Origin: Nostoc sp. CHAB 5824
Lineage (GTDB): Bacteria > Cyanobacteriota > Cyanobacteriia > Cyanobacteriales > Nostocaceae
Assembly: GCF_020829665.1 (NCBI RefSeq)
Contig: NZ_JAIVFT010000003.1
Coordinates: forward strand, 124,001 to 188,000
DNA: 64,000 nt
Direction: 5' to 3'
Below the pieces are notes generated by a model. It had not been told where the DNA came from and made no database searches. It saw nothing but the letters and a program-made list of their open reading frames with translations. The position numbers and the translations under genes were made by a program. This document shows positions 45,190 through 53,911 of this stretch, piece after piece. Within the stretch, counting starts at the first letter, position 1; the number at the start of each line of letters is the position of its first letter.

Positions 45190-46071
45190 TTAAATCTCAA
45201 GGCTTAATTGCAAAGCTGGATTAGCAACATCCTGAACTTGTGATTTTTTATCCAAATCAAGTTTAACTTTGTAGTTTGTAATGAATAACTCTTTTCCTTT
45301 AGCCGCACCACTCTGTTTATAATTATTCATCCCATACTGTAATTCCCACTCTGAAATATTAGCCCATTGAAAATTTTCTCGAATGTGCAATGAGTCATCA
45401 TAGGTAATTAGCCAACGATGATCACATTGTTGCAAAAGGTTAGCAAATCTCTGATGTTCAAAAGAAGTGTGCAAGTCACCATCTTTACCGTAGAGTTTTG
45501 ATTTTGTAGCGCTAAAATATGGTGGATCTAAAAATAAAAATACATCTTTCCCTTCTGACTTTAATAGATGGCTGTAATCCAAATTAGTAATTTGGACATT
45601 TTCTGATAGAATTTTTTCTAACTTTTCTAGCCGTTCTATTGAAGAATCAGTAAATCTTTTATGGAAAGCTTGTTCAGAAAAACCGCCTGATTCTACAGTT
45701 CCTGAAAAAGTAATTCTGTTGAGAACGAAAAACCGAACTGCTCTTTCTAAATCAGATAAATTATTGACATTTACACTAGTTAATTCTGTAAAGAGTAATT
45801 TACCATCTGTGTATTTGACTTTAATATATCGAATCTCTTGAACTAACTCAGTTATATCAGATTGGGCAAGCTTCCAGAATAAGAAGAGTTCGGGGTTTAA
45901 ATCGTTAATCCAAATTTTGATATGAGGGAACTTTTGCCTTAAATAAATAAATACAGAACCACCACCCACAAAAGGTTCTCTAAATTCAGAAAAGCTTTCT
46001 GGCAAGTATTCAACTATTTGATTTATTGCTTTTGACTTACCGCCAGGATATCGGAGAGGACTTTTGAGCAT
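45190..46071 (-). CDS. D12-class DNA adenine-N6 methyltransferase (Dam-like)
   Basis: The 293-residue protein begins SPLRYPGGKSKAINQIVEYL, with the AdoMet-binding motif in FREPFVGGGSVFIYL. It carries the catalytic DPPY in FLFLDPPYFSATKS and the C-terminal ELFITNYK of the Dam/DpnM family. It should methylate adenine in a short palindrome such as GATC, but the specificity is not readable. A fragment of an Mrr-type restriction enzyme lies directly upstream on the same strand, suggesting a former restriction-modification pair in which only the methylase survives. Confidence 0.9.
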   Translation of the reverse strand: MLKSPLRYPGGKSKAINQIVEYLPESFSEFREPFVGGGSVFIYLRQKFPHIKIWINDLNPELFLFWKLAQSDITELVQEIRYIKVKYTDGKLLFTELTSVNVNNLSDLERAVRFFVLNRITFSGTVESGGFSEQAFHKRFTDSSIERLEKLEKILSENVQITNLDYSHLLKSEGKDVFLFLDPPYFSATKSKLYGKDGDLHTSFEHQRFANLLQQCDHRWLITYDDSLHIRENFQWANISEWELQYGMNNYKQSGAAKGKELFITNYKVKLDLDKKSQVQDVANPALQLSLEI

Positions 46072-46189
46072 AAAAGTAATTTTTATAGTTTAAGATATAT
46101 TTAATTATTCAAATACTTAGGAAAAAAGACGATTTAACTATCTGTAAAATAGTCTAAATCTATCTTTTTAATCTCATAAAGTTACATTT

Positions 46190-46351
46190 TTAATCCGCAC
46201 TCACTACATTATTATCAATCATTAATTGTGCTAACTCTTGACTATCTATTAGTACAACCTTTATATCTATATCTGATACATAATTTTTTGCATCTTGGGT
46301 AAAATTAGAGATAGTAATAAATACTCCTTTGTTTGCTCTTTGACCATATAA
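46190..46351 (-). pseudogene. Remnant of an Mrr-type restriction endonuclease
   Basis: A frame of 53 codons bounded upstream by a stop (TAA) reads GQRANKGVFITISNFTQDA, then DIDIKVVLIDSQELAQLMID and a normal stop. This matches the C-terminal end of the Mrr catalytic domain (KGIFITTSxFSxxA...IVLIDGxxLAxLMI). The nuclease active-site half is absent, so it is inactive. It lies about 120 bases upstream of the D12 methylase. Confidence 0.65.
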
Positions 46352-46966
46352 TTATAAACTGGCAAAAATCCATAACTATCTTTTTAACCCTTTGACTACC
46401 CAAGGTGTTTCGTCCGAATGGATATTGGATTGGGTTTGTTTTATCCACTGTTTTAGGCTATCAATACTTCGAGCCACTGCCCCATCTATTTTTTCATTCG
46501 TGGCTACTAATGTTCCCACCCCAATTTCTATTTGACCCAGCTCCCACAACAGTTCAACATACCTCTACACCTGATTACTTGATGCATAATAACCAGTTAT
46601 GTCAATTGGAAGAAATACGGAATTTTGCAGTTTAATCCACCTAATGGTGGTAGTATTTCCACTAATCACAGCGTAATTGCCTATTTGAGGATGTTAGAGT
46701 CGGTTTTTCTGTCTAATCATCCGAATTAGCGGTATTAAACCGATAAAACCAATCTAATAAATAGTTTGGCTGCTACAAAATCTGACTGGTGGGAAATCCT
46801 ATATTTATCCCAGCCAGAACAACATTTTGTTGCAACTGACATCTGACAGCAGCCAAGAAAGCTAACCGTTTCATGTAGCGGTTGCGCTTGAGCTAGTCTT
46901 TAAACTTTTGTGTCATGCCCCAAGTGGGGAATCTCAATTTTTAGTTATTAGAGCGAGGCAAGAAAA
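46352..46966. other. Intergenic region without a supported gene
   Basis: It probably contains decayed coding DNA. A plus-strand frame at 46405-46635 and a neighbouring one near 46590-46730 (QFNPPNGGSISTNHSV) have protein-like patches but several stops and no ribosome sites. No repeats stand out. Confidence 0.4.
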
Positions 46967-47461
46967 ATGCAAAATAAATCTGCTCAAATGAAGAATATTT
47001 TCAAGGTAATGGCAGTAATTCTGGTCATACTGGGTATCTACACTGCTCAGTCTGCTATGGCCAGCGATCAGACATTCACAAAGGCCAGTCTTCAAGGAAA
47101 TTATGCCTATGTCAACAACAGTGCTAATGTCGCCAGCTTAGGGCCGATAAGCTTCGATGGAAAAGGTGGACTAACTGTGGATCTCATAGCTAACTTACCG
47201 TGTGGCAATCCCATTCCTAATTGTTCTAGAAACATTAACGATCTTCCCCTGGTGGCGAATGGAACTTATACGGTAGCAACAAATGGTACAGGTCTTGCTA
47301 CGATCCCTTTCTCTACCGGCACGGTTACATATAATTTTATAATCTCCGAGACTGAGAAAAAAGGAAGAATACTCCTAGCAACCCAGGTTTTTGCGATTGG
47401 TCAAAAAGGAGGATTGGCCGGGCAGTTAATCGCTCCCACATGGAGTCGAATATCAGACTAA
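46967..47461 (+). CDS. Small secreted protein of unknown function
   Basis: The 164-residue protein has a signal peptide ending AQSAMAS near residue 33. It continues with a beta-rich domain: TKASLQGNYAYVNN, ISFDGKGGLTVDL, VANGTYTVATNGTGLATIPF. The LQGxYxF...DGxGxL...GTYTVxxxGTG pattern occurs in a widespread uncharacterised family of secreted bacterial proteins, possibly lipocalin-like. Two cysteines (CGNPIPNC) may form a disulfide. The start is ATG 46967 with GAGG about 10 bases upstream. It lies alone between decayed regions. Confidence 0.7.
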   Translation: MQNKSAQMKNIFKVMAVILVILGIYTAQSAMASDQTFTKASLQGNYAYVNNSANVASLGPISFDGKGGLTVDLIANLPCGNPIPNCSRNINDLPLVANGTYTVATNGTGLATIPFSTGTVTYNFIISETEKKGRILLATQVFAIGQKGGLAGQLIAPTWSRISD

Positions 47462-47502
47462 GGATGCAGCAAGCATAGCCGAGTAGAGTGAGCAAGACTA
47501 AA

Positions 47503-47760
47503 GCCTTGTCCACTCTAACGGTTTTTGTGACACTGATATATCCTCTTGTTGCTGTGCTGTTAGCTGTTGATTTTTTCTCTTGCCTTTCCCAGCATTTTCA
47601 CGTAATTTACGTAATTTATCAGTTTCACTGCTGGCTTTTATTGTTGGCTGAGTTTCAACACGTGTTTCTGATGACGGATTGTTACCGTCCTCAGATGTCT
47701 TTTGACCACGACGACTGCTTTCTTTAACTCGGCTATTAAATTGTACAGTGACTTTTTATT
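47503..47760 (-). pseudogene. Charged open frame, possible gene remnant
   Basis: The minus strand is open for about 85 codons, encoding a Lys/Glu/Gln/Ser-rich sequence (VQFNSRVKESSRRGQKTSED, TDKLRKLRENAGKGKRKNQQ) that ends EWTRL-stop. There is no ATG, GTG or TTG near the 5' end and a stop lies just upstream, so it could be the 3' part of a truncated gene. Plus-strand frames here are less protein-like. Support is weak. Confidence 0.25.
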
Positions 47761-47927
47761 TGTCGCTGTACATAGGCGATCGCAAACTATCCAAGATAAA
47801 AATTACGTAACCGTAATATTTGCCTGCAAATTTTGTCTTGAGTTTATGTTGCATTTTCGTAAAAACCTGTTACATTACTTTACAGGTAGTAATAACTGTT
47901 ACAACATAAAAGCTCGGAGTATTATTT

Positions 47928-48107
47928 ATGGCAGACGTTAAGAAGACTACGCCTTCAGTTTCAGAAGATCCTAATGCTTTGCGCTGGGGCTTCACTCCTC
48001 AGAGCGAAAATTGGAACGGTCGTTTTGCAATGATTGGTTTTTTATCTGCCGTTGCACTTGAAGTCTTTTCTGGTCAAGGAATTTTACACTTCTGGGGCAT
48101 TTTATAA
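47928..48107 (+). CDS. High-light-inducible protein (Hlip/Scp), one-helix CAB-like
   Basis: The 59-residue protein has one membrane helix and the chlorophyll-binding signature [20 protein letters not shown], i.e. ExxNGRxAMIGF of Hlips. It is preceded by WGFTPQSE and followed by a short GILHFWGIL tail. Hlips bind chlorophyll and carotenoid in the thylakoid, associate with photosystem II assembly intermediates and dissipate energy under high light. CGGAG lies about 8 bases before ATG 47928. Expression is expected to be stress-induced, but no regulatory motif was identified. Confidence 0.92.
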   Translation: MADVKKTTPSVSEDPNALRWGFTPQSENWNGRFAMIGFLSAVALEVFSGQGILHFWGIL

Positions 48108-48209
48108 ATTTAAACGTTTTTACCTTCATTAGATTATGGGGCAAGGCGGGGATTGGCAAAATCTTCTGCCTTTCCTCATAATCTCAAGAATTAGAAAACT
48201 CGCCAGCAA

Positions 48210-49301
48210 CTAGCGTGATGAGCGAAATATTACACGACCTGGAGATTCTTCCTGATTAATTCGCGCATATACTCGAAGACAAGTTAAGACTTCGCCAGGA
48301 ATACCACCACAGTCTAGTTGTAAGTCATCCTTAGATGAAGCACAGATATCTGCATAAAGTCCCGATAATTGGCGAATTCGCACTTCATTACCTGCATTAA
48401 TAGCTTCATCAGCGACTTTCTTCAGGATACGCCGTGATTCATGTTGTAGCTTTCCCCACCAAGAATAGCGTTCAGCTGGTGGTACAAATACTAGGGAATG
48501 TATCGCTTCGTCCATGTCAATCCAAGCACGGAGAATTGACAGGGGATCAGTATTTTTCTCAGCTTTTTGGGTGCGTTGGAAGCGATCGCTTAAAGCATCA
48601 ATATATTGATCGCGCTGTTCTGCTTTAGAGTGTAAGGAAATGACATCGAAGCTAAAAACGCTCTTTAAAGCATGATGTAAATCTGGCTCTATTTCGATAA
48701 AATTCATATATAAAAATAGGAATGCTGCTGGTAAATCGGATACATTAATTTGGGTAATTTTAGAATTTGAAAGTGCCTGTTGATACAAGTTTAATCCCTG
48801 AGTTTGAACAGTGCCACTAAGACCGGGGTAGATAATTTCATCACGGATAAAGGGAAGTTGATAGAGGTTAGAATTATCTGCGATCGCACCAACTTCTTGA
48901 GCTAAATCCAAAGTGCGCGATCGCCAAGTTGCAGCCAAATCCTCTGGTACTCGCAGCAGTTTGCGTTGAATCTCATTCCATAAATCTGAGTCTGTTGTGC
49001 TTTGCAGTTGGGAATTACCCAGATAATAATTAAGTTCTGAGTCAGAATCAAAAACTTCCCGCAGGTGACTTAGTTTTAACTCATCTGGCGCATCTTCCCA
49101 ACCAGTATTTTGCTGTGGGGGTGCAGGTTCCAACAAGTTATGAAGTTCTTGCAACACCTCATCGCATATTTTAGATCCTGGATCTAGTGGAAATTCTATG
49201 CGAGCCTGATTTAAAGTAGCCTCTAGTCCATACAAACTAAACCGCAGTAACTGGGCTAACTCTGAGTTTTCTATCTCTAATAATTGACGCAAGTGCTGCA
49301 T
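48210..49301 (-). CDS. Helical protein of unknown function, third member of the dynamin/Hsp70-like cluster
   Basis: The protein of about 363 residues is largely helical and soluble, with an N-terminal LRQLLEIENSELAQLLRFSL segment, an acidic stretch near 80-95 and a C-terminal LQLDCGGIPGEVLTCLRVYA. No catalytic motif or family is recognised. GGAGGTGA lies 5 bases before ATG 49301, so that start is preferred over 49316. It follows the SrfB-like ATPase by about 170 bases on the same strand and is probably part of that cluster, perhaps an adaptor for the ATPase. Confidence 0.7.
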   Translation of the reverse strand: MQHLRQLLEIENSELAQLLRFSLYGLEATLNQARIEFPLDPGSKICDEVLQELHNLLEPAPPQQNTGWEDAPDELKLSHLREVFDSDSELNYYLGNSQLQSTTDSDLWNEIQRKLLRVPEDLAATWRSRTLDLAQEVGAIADNSNLYQLPFIRDEIIYPGLSGTVQTQGLNLYQQALSNSKITQINVSDLPAAFLFLYMNFIEIEPDLHHALKSVFSFDVISLHSKAEQRDQYIDALSDRFQRTQKAEKNTDPLSILRAWIDMDEAIHSLVFVPPAERYSWWGKLQHESRRILKKVADEAINAGNEVRIRQLSGLYADICASSKDDLQLDCGGIPGEVLTCLRVYARINQEESPGRVIFRSSR

Positions 49302-49354
49302 GAATCTCACCTCCAAATATTACTTGTATGTGATTCGTAGTGAATTAAACTTGC

Positions 49355-49462
49355 AAACCTCTGCGCCCCTTAGCGTTTACTCCGCGCCCCTTTGCGTTTA
49401 AAAATCTTAATTTTTTCAACGCAGAGGAACGCAAAGGTTACCGCAGAGGAACGCAGAGGTTT
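49355..49462. repeat. Nested inverted repeat between two cluster genes
   Basis: AAACCTCTGCG (49355) pairs with CGCAGAGGTTT (49452), and inside it CCTTTGCGTT (49390) pairs with AACGCAAAGG (49428). The hairpin lies in the space between the SrfB-like gene and the downstream unknown gene. Similar CTCTGCG/CGCAGAG palindromes are common in Nostoc. Confidence 0.7.
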
Positions 49463-49472
49463 AATGCAAGAG

Positions 49473-52448
49473 TTAATGTATACCGCAAAATGGATCGCGT
49501 TCTTTATCAACTTCGTTGGGCTGCAATTCTAATTCAGCAAGATAAACGCATCCTTCTTCTTTGAGGCATTCTTGACTGTTTGATGTCCAGTAAGGCACTT
49601 CACCGGCGTGCATCCGCAAAATGCCTTGCTCATCGAGAGTTACCCGATATTGGCAAGGGTAATCTGTTGTTACATCTGGTTTGCTGAGTGCGCCAATTCT
49701 TATCCATTTTTTGCTGTTAGTTTCGGCATCTGTTTGATAAACATAGAAGGTGTGTTGGCCTGTTTGCGGGAAGGGAGGTAAGGGATTACTAATTAACCCA
49801 ATTCCTGGTTGTGTCACGCCATCGCGCAGATAATGAAATTTTTGGAACAATTTATTACCATCATTTCCTACTTCAAACACAAGATGATAGGCATCTGGTT
49901 GATCAACAGTTGCGGACTCAAGAACATTGACGGCAATATCACCATTATTCAAATCTTTATTGAAGCGTTCCACAGCAATATTCCAGTTCAATTTGCCATC
50001 AGCAAATAACGCCGAAGTTTCTGAAACTACCGATTCCAAATCAATGCCAGGAATGTCAATTAAATAATGCGGATTTCCCTGACAAAGCAATATACTAAAT
50101 TCAAGGGTTTGGTCAATCTCAAACTGGACTTTAATTTTTCTCAAAAACTCTGCTTCTTGCATTCCCAGTTTATTCATGAGGTTTTTGCCGTCGAAGCTAC
50201 CCCATAATCGTAAATCTCCATCCTCGTAGTCTTGACGGTAAATAATATTAGTTAATTGGATTCCTTGCCATGCAGTACGAACTTTGGCAACAGTTTCCGA
50301 AGGTGCTAGTTGATAGAGTTCTTGTCCAGCCTTGAATATAGTGAGCAAATCATTACTTTGAGTTTTGCGTTTGAAGTTGCAGGGTAAATAATAAAATAGA
50401 TTTTTGACATCAATTTCTAGCTGGTTGGCTCCCTTACGCAGCAAGCTTTTGGACTCTTCTGGATCAAACCTTAATCTTCGCAGCTTCTCGGCATAGCAAG
50501 CACCGGCAGAGGTGGCTAATTTGGTAAATTCCAACACAAAGGTAATTCGTTCTGGATTCCAGACAAAATATGGAGATTTACTAAATTCTTGATAGATTTG
50601 GCGCTGCACTATGTCTAAATTACAAGTTTTTCCAGACAAAATTAACCAATCAACTTTTTGGGAATTCCAAGAATCTTTGGTGATATCATTGGGATGCAAG
50701 CGGCTTTCCATCAAACCTTTAGCAATACCGATCGCTTCTTTAATTCCTGAAACGGCGGCTCGTTCAAATTGCTGGTTATCTAGGGTAATGCAGATGCTAT
50801 TTGGATCTTGAACTTGCAATTTAACGGCGCTTTGGGTGAGCAGTTCGGAAATTTGCTGTTCAGAAAGTGTGAAGGTTAATAGAGAATTATCTGCTGGTGC
50901 TTTTTGCCCAAGTTTAAGTTTAGCTGCTTCCGCATGATCCCAGAGGATATAAAATGATTGCAGGCGTTGGGGTGCTTGTTGCCAACGGGTTGGTAATACT
51001 TTTTCGGCGGTATCTAGGGCATCTTTGTAAGCAATATCGCCTTCTGGATTCTCTTTATCTAAACATTTTAAAAGACTGCCACTTTTGAATTTGCCTTGTT
51101 CTAAAAAGCGCTCGTTTAACTCTGAGTTAATTAAATCTTCTAGCTTTTCGCTTTCGATATCACCTGTTGTAACTGCTGCCAATAAAAAATCTGCGATCGC
51201 AACTTTTAATAATCTAAAAATTCTCAGTGTAATTAACTCACCACCTAACTGTAAATGACCGGATGAACCTAATAGTTTGGGAGTGAGTTTATAGTAACGT
51301 CCTCCTAAACCTCGGTCTTCATAATCGGCAAAAGTAGGGGTTTTATCTTCTAAAGTCAGTTCAATTAAAGCTAAGTCTGTGGTTCCGCCGCCGATATCTA
51401 AGACGAGAACATTTTGTGACCATTTGTTTCCTGCTTGACGACAACGAGTTTTGAATGATTCGATGCCAATGTTGAGATTACCACCAAATTCTCGCCATAA
51501 AAAGAATATCGCCACAGAAACGGCTTCATCATAAGCAGTTTGCACATCATCGATCCCCAACTGCTCAACTAATTCCTTAACTTCCTTGCGAACAACTGGT
51601 GGAGCAACAGTGGGGTAGGTGACAACTGCTGTTAAAAAACTCCCTTCTGAAAACCTACGTTGGGCGCGTTGGCGGTAATCTTCAGTTAACTCGATTAAAT
51701 GCGCCCAAGCAGATTGGATCAGTTGGTTAGCGGTAATTATTTCTTCTTCACCATCCAAAATAACTGGAAACAAACGATCCTGACCAAAATAGCGTTTGGG
51801 TGAATGGTGAAATCTGCTGATAATTTCCTTTAAAGAATTGCTGGTACCTTGAGCGATCGCTTTTTTTCGGTTATCTCTAGCTTCCCTTCCCATTCGCAGT
51901 TTTAAGTCGCTTAACTGCGAAATTTCTGACTCGCTGGGAATTTCCGTATCGCGGCGATCGATATCCAGGACAACTGGAATCAGATTTTGCGACTCTAGGG
52001 TAGGGACGCGAAACACCTCATGATAGATTTGGTAAAGTTTTTTGCTGACAGCACGGCGGAATCTCTCGTTGTTTCCTAAAGAAAGTTCAATTTGGCGAAT
52101 TGCTTCTAAAAATCGCTCTTTATTATCACTTTCAAAAACTTCACTCAAACTGCTGGGTTCTATCTCCAGATTTCTGCTAATTTCTGCAATAAACTTTTCC
52201 CAATCATCAGCACTGACATCTGGTAAAGCCACTGAGGCGGGAGAACTTAGCCATTGTGATAAGCGATCGCGCAACCGCATTTCCTGTTCTTTGGGTAGAA
52301 TTTCTGCGATCGGTACTTCAATTGGATCGAAGAGTGTAACGGTGGAATTCGATGTACCAAAATCTAAAGCAAACCATCCTGGAAATCTTTTTTGTTGTTT
52401 CTCGCTTGGTTCTGGATCGCTATATTTGTTGAGTTGAAAAGGGTTCAT
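49473..52448 (-). CDS. Large Hsp70/actin-fold ATPase, SrfB-like
   Basis: The 991-residue protein has an actin/Hsp70-type ATPase core with long insertions. Phosphate-1 loop: WFALDFGTSNSTVTLFD (25-41). Connect/phosphate-2: VLVLDIGGGTTDLALIEL (347-364). An adenosine-type motif appears as DWLILSGKTCNLDIV near 630, followed by ATSAGACYAEKLRRL. A nested segment ITANQLIQSAWAHLIELTED resembles the Hsp70 lobe linker. The C-terminal 300 residues are beta-rich and carry a possible substrate domain. It is annotated in memory as related to virulence factor SrfB; the function is unknown. The gene belongs to the minus-strand cluster with the dynamin-like GTPase. The start is ATG 52448. Confidence 0.8.
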   Translation of the reverse strand: MNPFQLNKYSDPEPSEKQQKRFPGWFALDFGTSNSTVTLFDPIEVPIAEILPKEQEMRLRDRLSQWLSSPASVALPDVSADDWEKFIAEISRNLEIEPSSLSEVFESDNKERFLEAIRQIELSLGNNERFRRAVSKKLYQIYHEVFRVPTLESQNLIPVVLDIDRRDTEIPSESEISQLSDLKLRMGREARDNRKKAIAQGTSNSLKEIISRFHHSPKRYFGQDRLFPVILDGEEEIITANQLIQSAWAHLIELTEDYRQRAQRRFSEGSFLTAVVTYPTVAPPVVRKEVKELVEQLGIDDVQTAYDEAVSVAIFFLWREFGGNLNIGIESFKTRCRQAGNKWSQNVLVLDIGGGTTDLALIELTLEDKTPTFADYEDRGLGGRYYKLTPKLLGSSGHLQLGGELITLRIFRLLKVAIADFLLAAVTTGDIESEKLEDLINSELNERFLEQGKFKSGSLLKCLDKENPEGDIAYKDALDTAEKVLPTRWQQAPQRLQSFYILWDHAEAAKLKLGQKAPADNSLLTFTLSEQQISELLTQSAVKLQVQDPNSICITLDNQQFERAAVSGIKEAIGIAKGLMESRLHPNDITKDSWNSQKVDWLILSGKTCNLDIVQRQIYQEFSKSPYFVWNPERITFVLEFTKLATSAGACYAEKLRRLRFDPEESKSLLRKGANQLEIDVKNLFYYLPCNFKRKTQSNDLLTIFKAGQELYQLAPSETVAKVRTAWQGIQLTNIIYRQDYEDGDLRLWGSFDGKNLMNKLGMQEAEFLRKIKVQFEIDQTLEFSILLCQGNPHYLIDIPGIDLESVVSETSALFADGKLNWNIAVERFNKDLNNGDIAVNVLESATVDQPDAYHLVFEVGNDGNKLFQKFHYLRDGVTQPGIGLISNPLPPFPQTGQHTFYVYQTDAETNSKKWIRIGALSKPDVTTDYPCQYRVTLDEQGILRMHAGEVPYWTSNSQECLKEEGCVYLAELELQPNEVDKERDPFCGIH

Positions 52449-52591
52449 TATAGTATCACTTTCTGTTGTTTGTTTTATAACTGGCTAAAAACTGTAATGT
52501 TGTATCATCAAATTACAAATTTAGAGAATCTTTGGTCTTGTACCACTGATTCTCTTTAGCACTGGCTTTTTTCTTTGGCGTGATATCTACG

Positions 52592-52633
52592 TTGGGCTAC
52601 GCTTTTATATGAAAAGGCGTAGGCGTAGCCCAA
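52592..52633. repeat. Palindromic repeat TTGGGCTACGC
   Basis: An 11-bp inverted repeat (TTGGGCTACGC / GCGTAGCCCAA) encloses 20 bases, in the gap between the Rpn remnant and the SrfB-like gene. The GGCTACGCC word belongs to the dispersed repeat that also invades genes at 22050 and 59360. Confidence 0.6.
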
Positions 52634-52665
52634 ACTAGACATCGCTATGAAAATTGCAGCAGTTA

Positions 52666-52984
52666 TTAAGTTGATGTTGAAGATTCTTGCTCAGTTGTAA
52701 GTCTTATTTGTTTGACTTGTTCGATAGTTAAATCAAGTAACCGGGCAACCTCTTCTATAGAAATACCATAAGCTAAGAACCGAGGTATAAGTTCAAGTTT
52801 TGCTTCTTCTCGTCCTTGTTGAATTCCTTGTTCTCGTCCTTCTTCTAGTGCTTGTTTTAACCCTTCTTGTCGCCCTTCTTCTTTAGCTTCTCGATAAACC
52901 CTAGTTTCTTGTAACTTAATTTCAAACATCGCCTCTACCTCTTCACGACTTAAGTTTGCAACTTTATAAACAGCTATCGTTGTG
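52666..52984 (-). pseudogene. 3' fragment of a second Rpn-family gene (tandem partial duplicate)
   Basis: The frame reads VITTIAVYKVANLSREEVEA, then LQETRVYREAKEEGRQEG and SIEEVARLLDLTIEQVKQI, paralleling the last third of the Rpn gene immediately upstream. The nuclease core is missing. The unit starts directly at the stop codon of the first copy, so it arose by tandem duplication of the 3' end. An internal ATG (52929) could start an 87-residue peptide, but no function is likely. Confidence 0.75.
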
Positions 52985-52985
52985 A

Positions 52986-53858
52986 TTACTCAGATGCAAG
53001 TCTTACTTGTTCAATGGTTAAATTAAGTAATTGGGCAACCTCTTCTATCGACATACCACGAGCTAAGAACTGAGGTACAAGTTCAAGTCTTGCTTGTTGT
53101 AGTCCTAGTTCTAATCCTTGTTCTCGTCCTAGTTCTAATCCTTGTTCTCGTCCTAATTCTAATCCTTGTTCTAGTCCTAGTTCTAATCCTAGTTCTAGTC
53201 CCTCTTGTTTCGCTTCTTGATAAACTCTAGTTTCTTCTAACTTAACTCCTAACATTGCCTCTACCTCTTCACGACTTAAGTTGGCAAATTTATAAACAGC
53301 GATCGTTGTGATTACATCTATTATCTCCTCCTTCGCTAAAACAGTTATCTGTTCTTGTTGCACCCGCTCAATTAAACGTTTCGCATCTTGCACCATTTGA
53401 GTATCTGAGGCAATAGTTAACTGCATCAAGCTGATACCTACTTTTTGCTCATCAGGACTACCTAACTCATCTAAATAAATCCGTTGTACTTGGGAACTGT
53501 TCAGTAACGATCTATGAATAGTAGTCTTTTCCGGTTCCAAGCTGCGAGACTGTAAAATAATTACTCCGTACCAGTCATTGTAAAGCGACGGGTTACGATA
53601 CATATACAGCATGGATTCTGAGAAAAACCGATGGTACAGTAACTCATCTTTTTGGAATTGTACCTCAGCAAAAAAGATCATCTGAGATGTTGCATCAGGT
53701 GGAGGTAAAAATACCCCATCAATCCGAAATGTTGGTTCTTTAACTTCAACAGATTCAAAGCGATAGCTACTAGCTTCGGCTGGTGGCTATTCTACTAACT
53801 CGAAAAACAATCCTGGGACACGCTTGAAAATCGCATAAAAAATCGCATCACGCCTCAC
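52986..53858 (-). pseudogene. Rpn-family PD-(D/E)XK recombination-promoting nuclease with in-frame TAG
   Basis: The full frame begins at GTG 53858 (VRRDAIFYAIFKRVPGLFFE), meets a TAG at 53787-53789, then continues without frameshift through SSYRFESVEVKEPTFRIDGV to the end. This is an Rpn/DUF2887 nuclease, with the metal site in FRIDGVFLPPP...FFAEVQFQKDE. The C-terminal part has a (L/R)EQGLELG repeat run and a terminal helix. Translation from an internal ATG (53681) would give 231 residues lacking the first acidic site, so the gene is probably inactive. It sits between the dynamin-like and SrfB-like genes and may be a late insertion. Confidence 0.8.
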
Positions 53859-53911
53859 AAATACATCCTCATAACCGTACCCGATCGCAATCAGTCACTT
53901 TCTGACTTAAC

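Noticed and set aside
46405..46635. Plus-strand 76-residue frame upstream of the small secreted protein
   Set aside because: Low-complexity hydrophobic/aromatic sequence without ribosome site, probably in decayed DNA.
47488..47941. Two plus-strand frames before the Hlip gene
   Set aside because: One is antisense to a more protein-like charged frame, the other overlaps the Hlip start out of frame.
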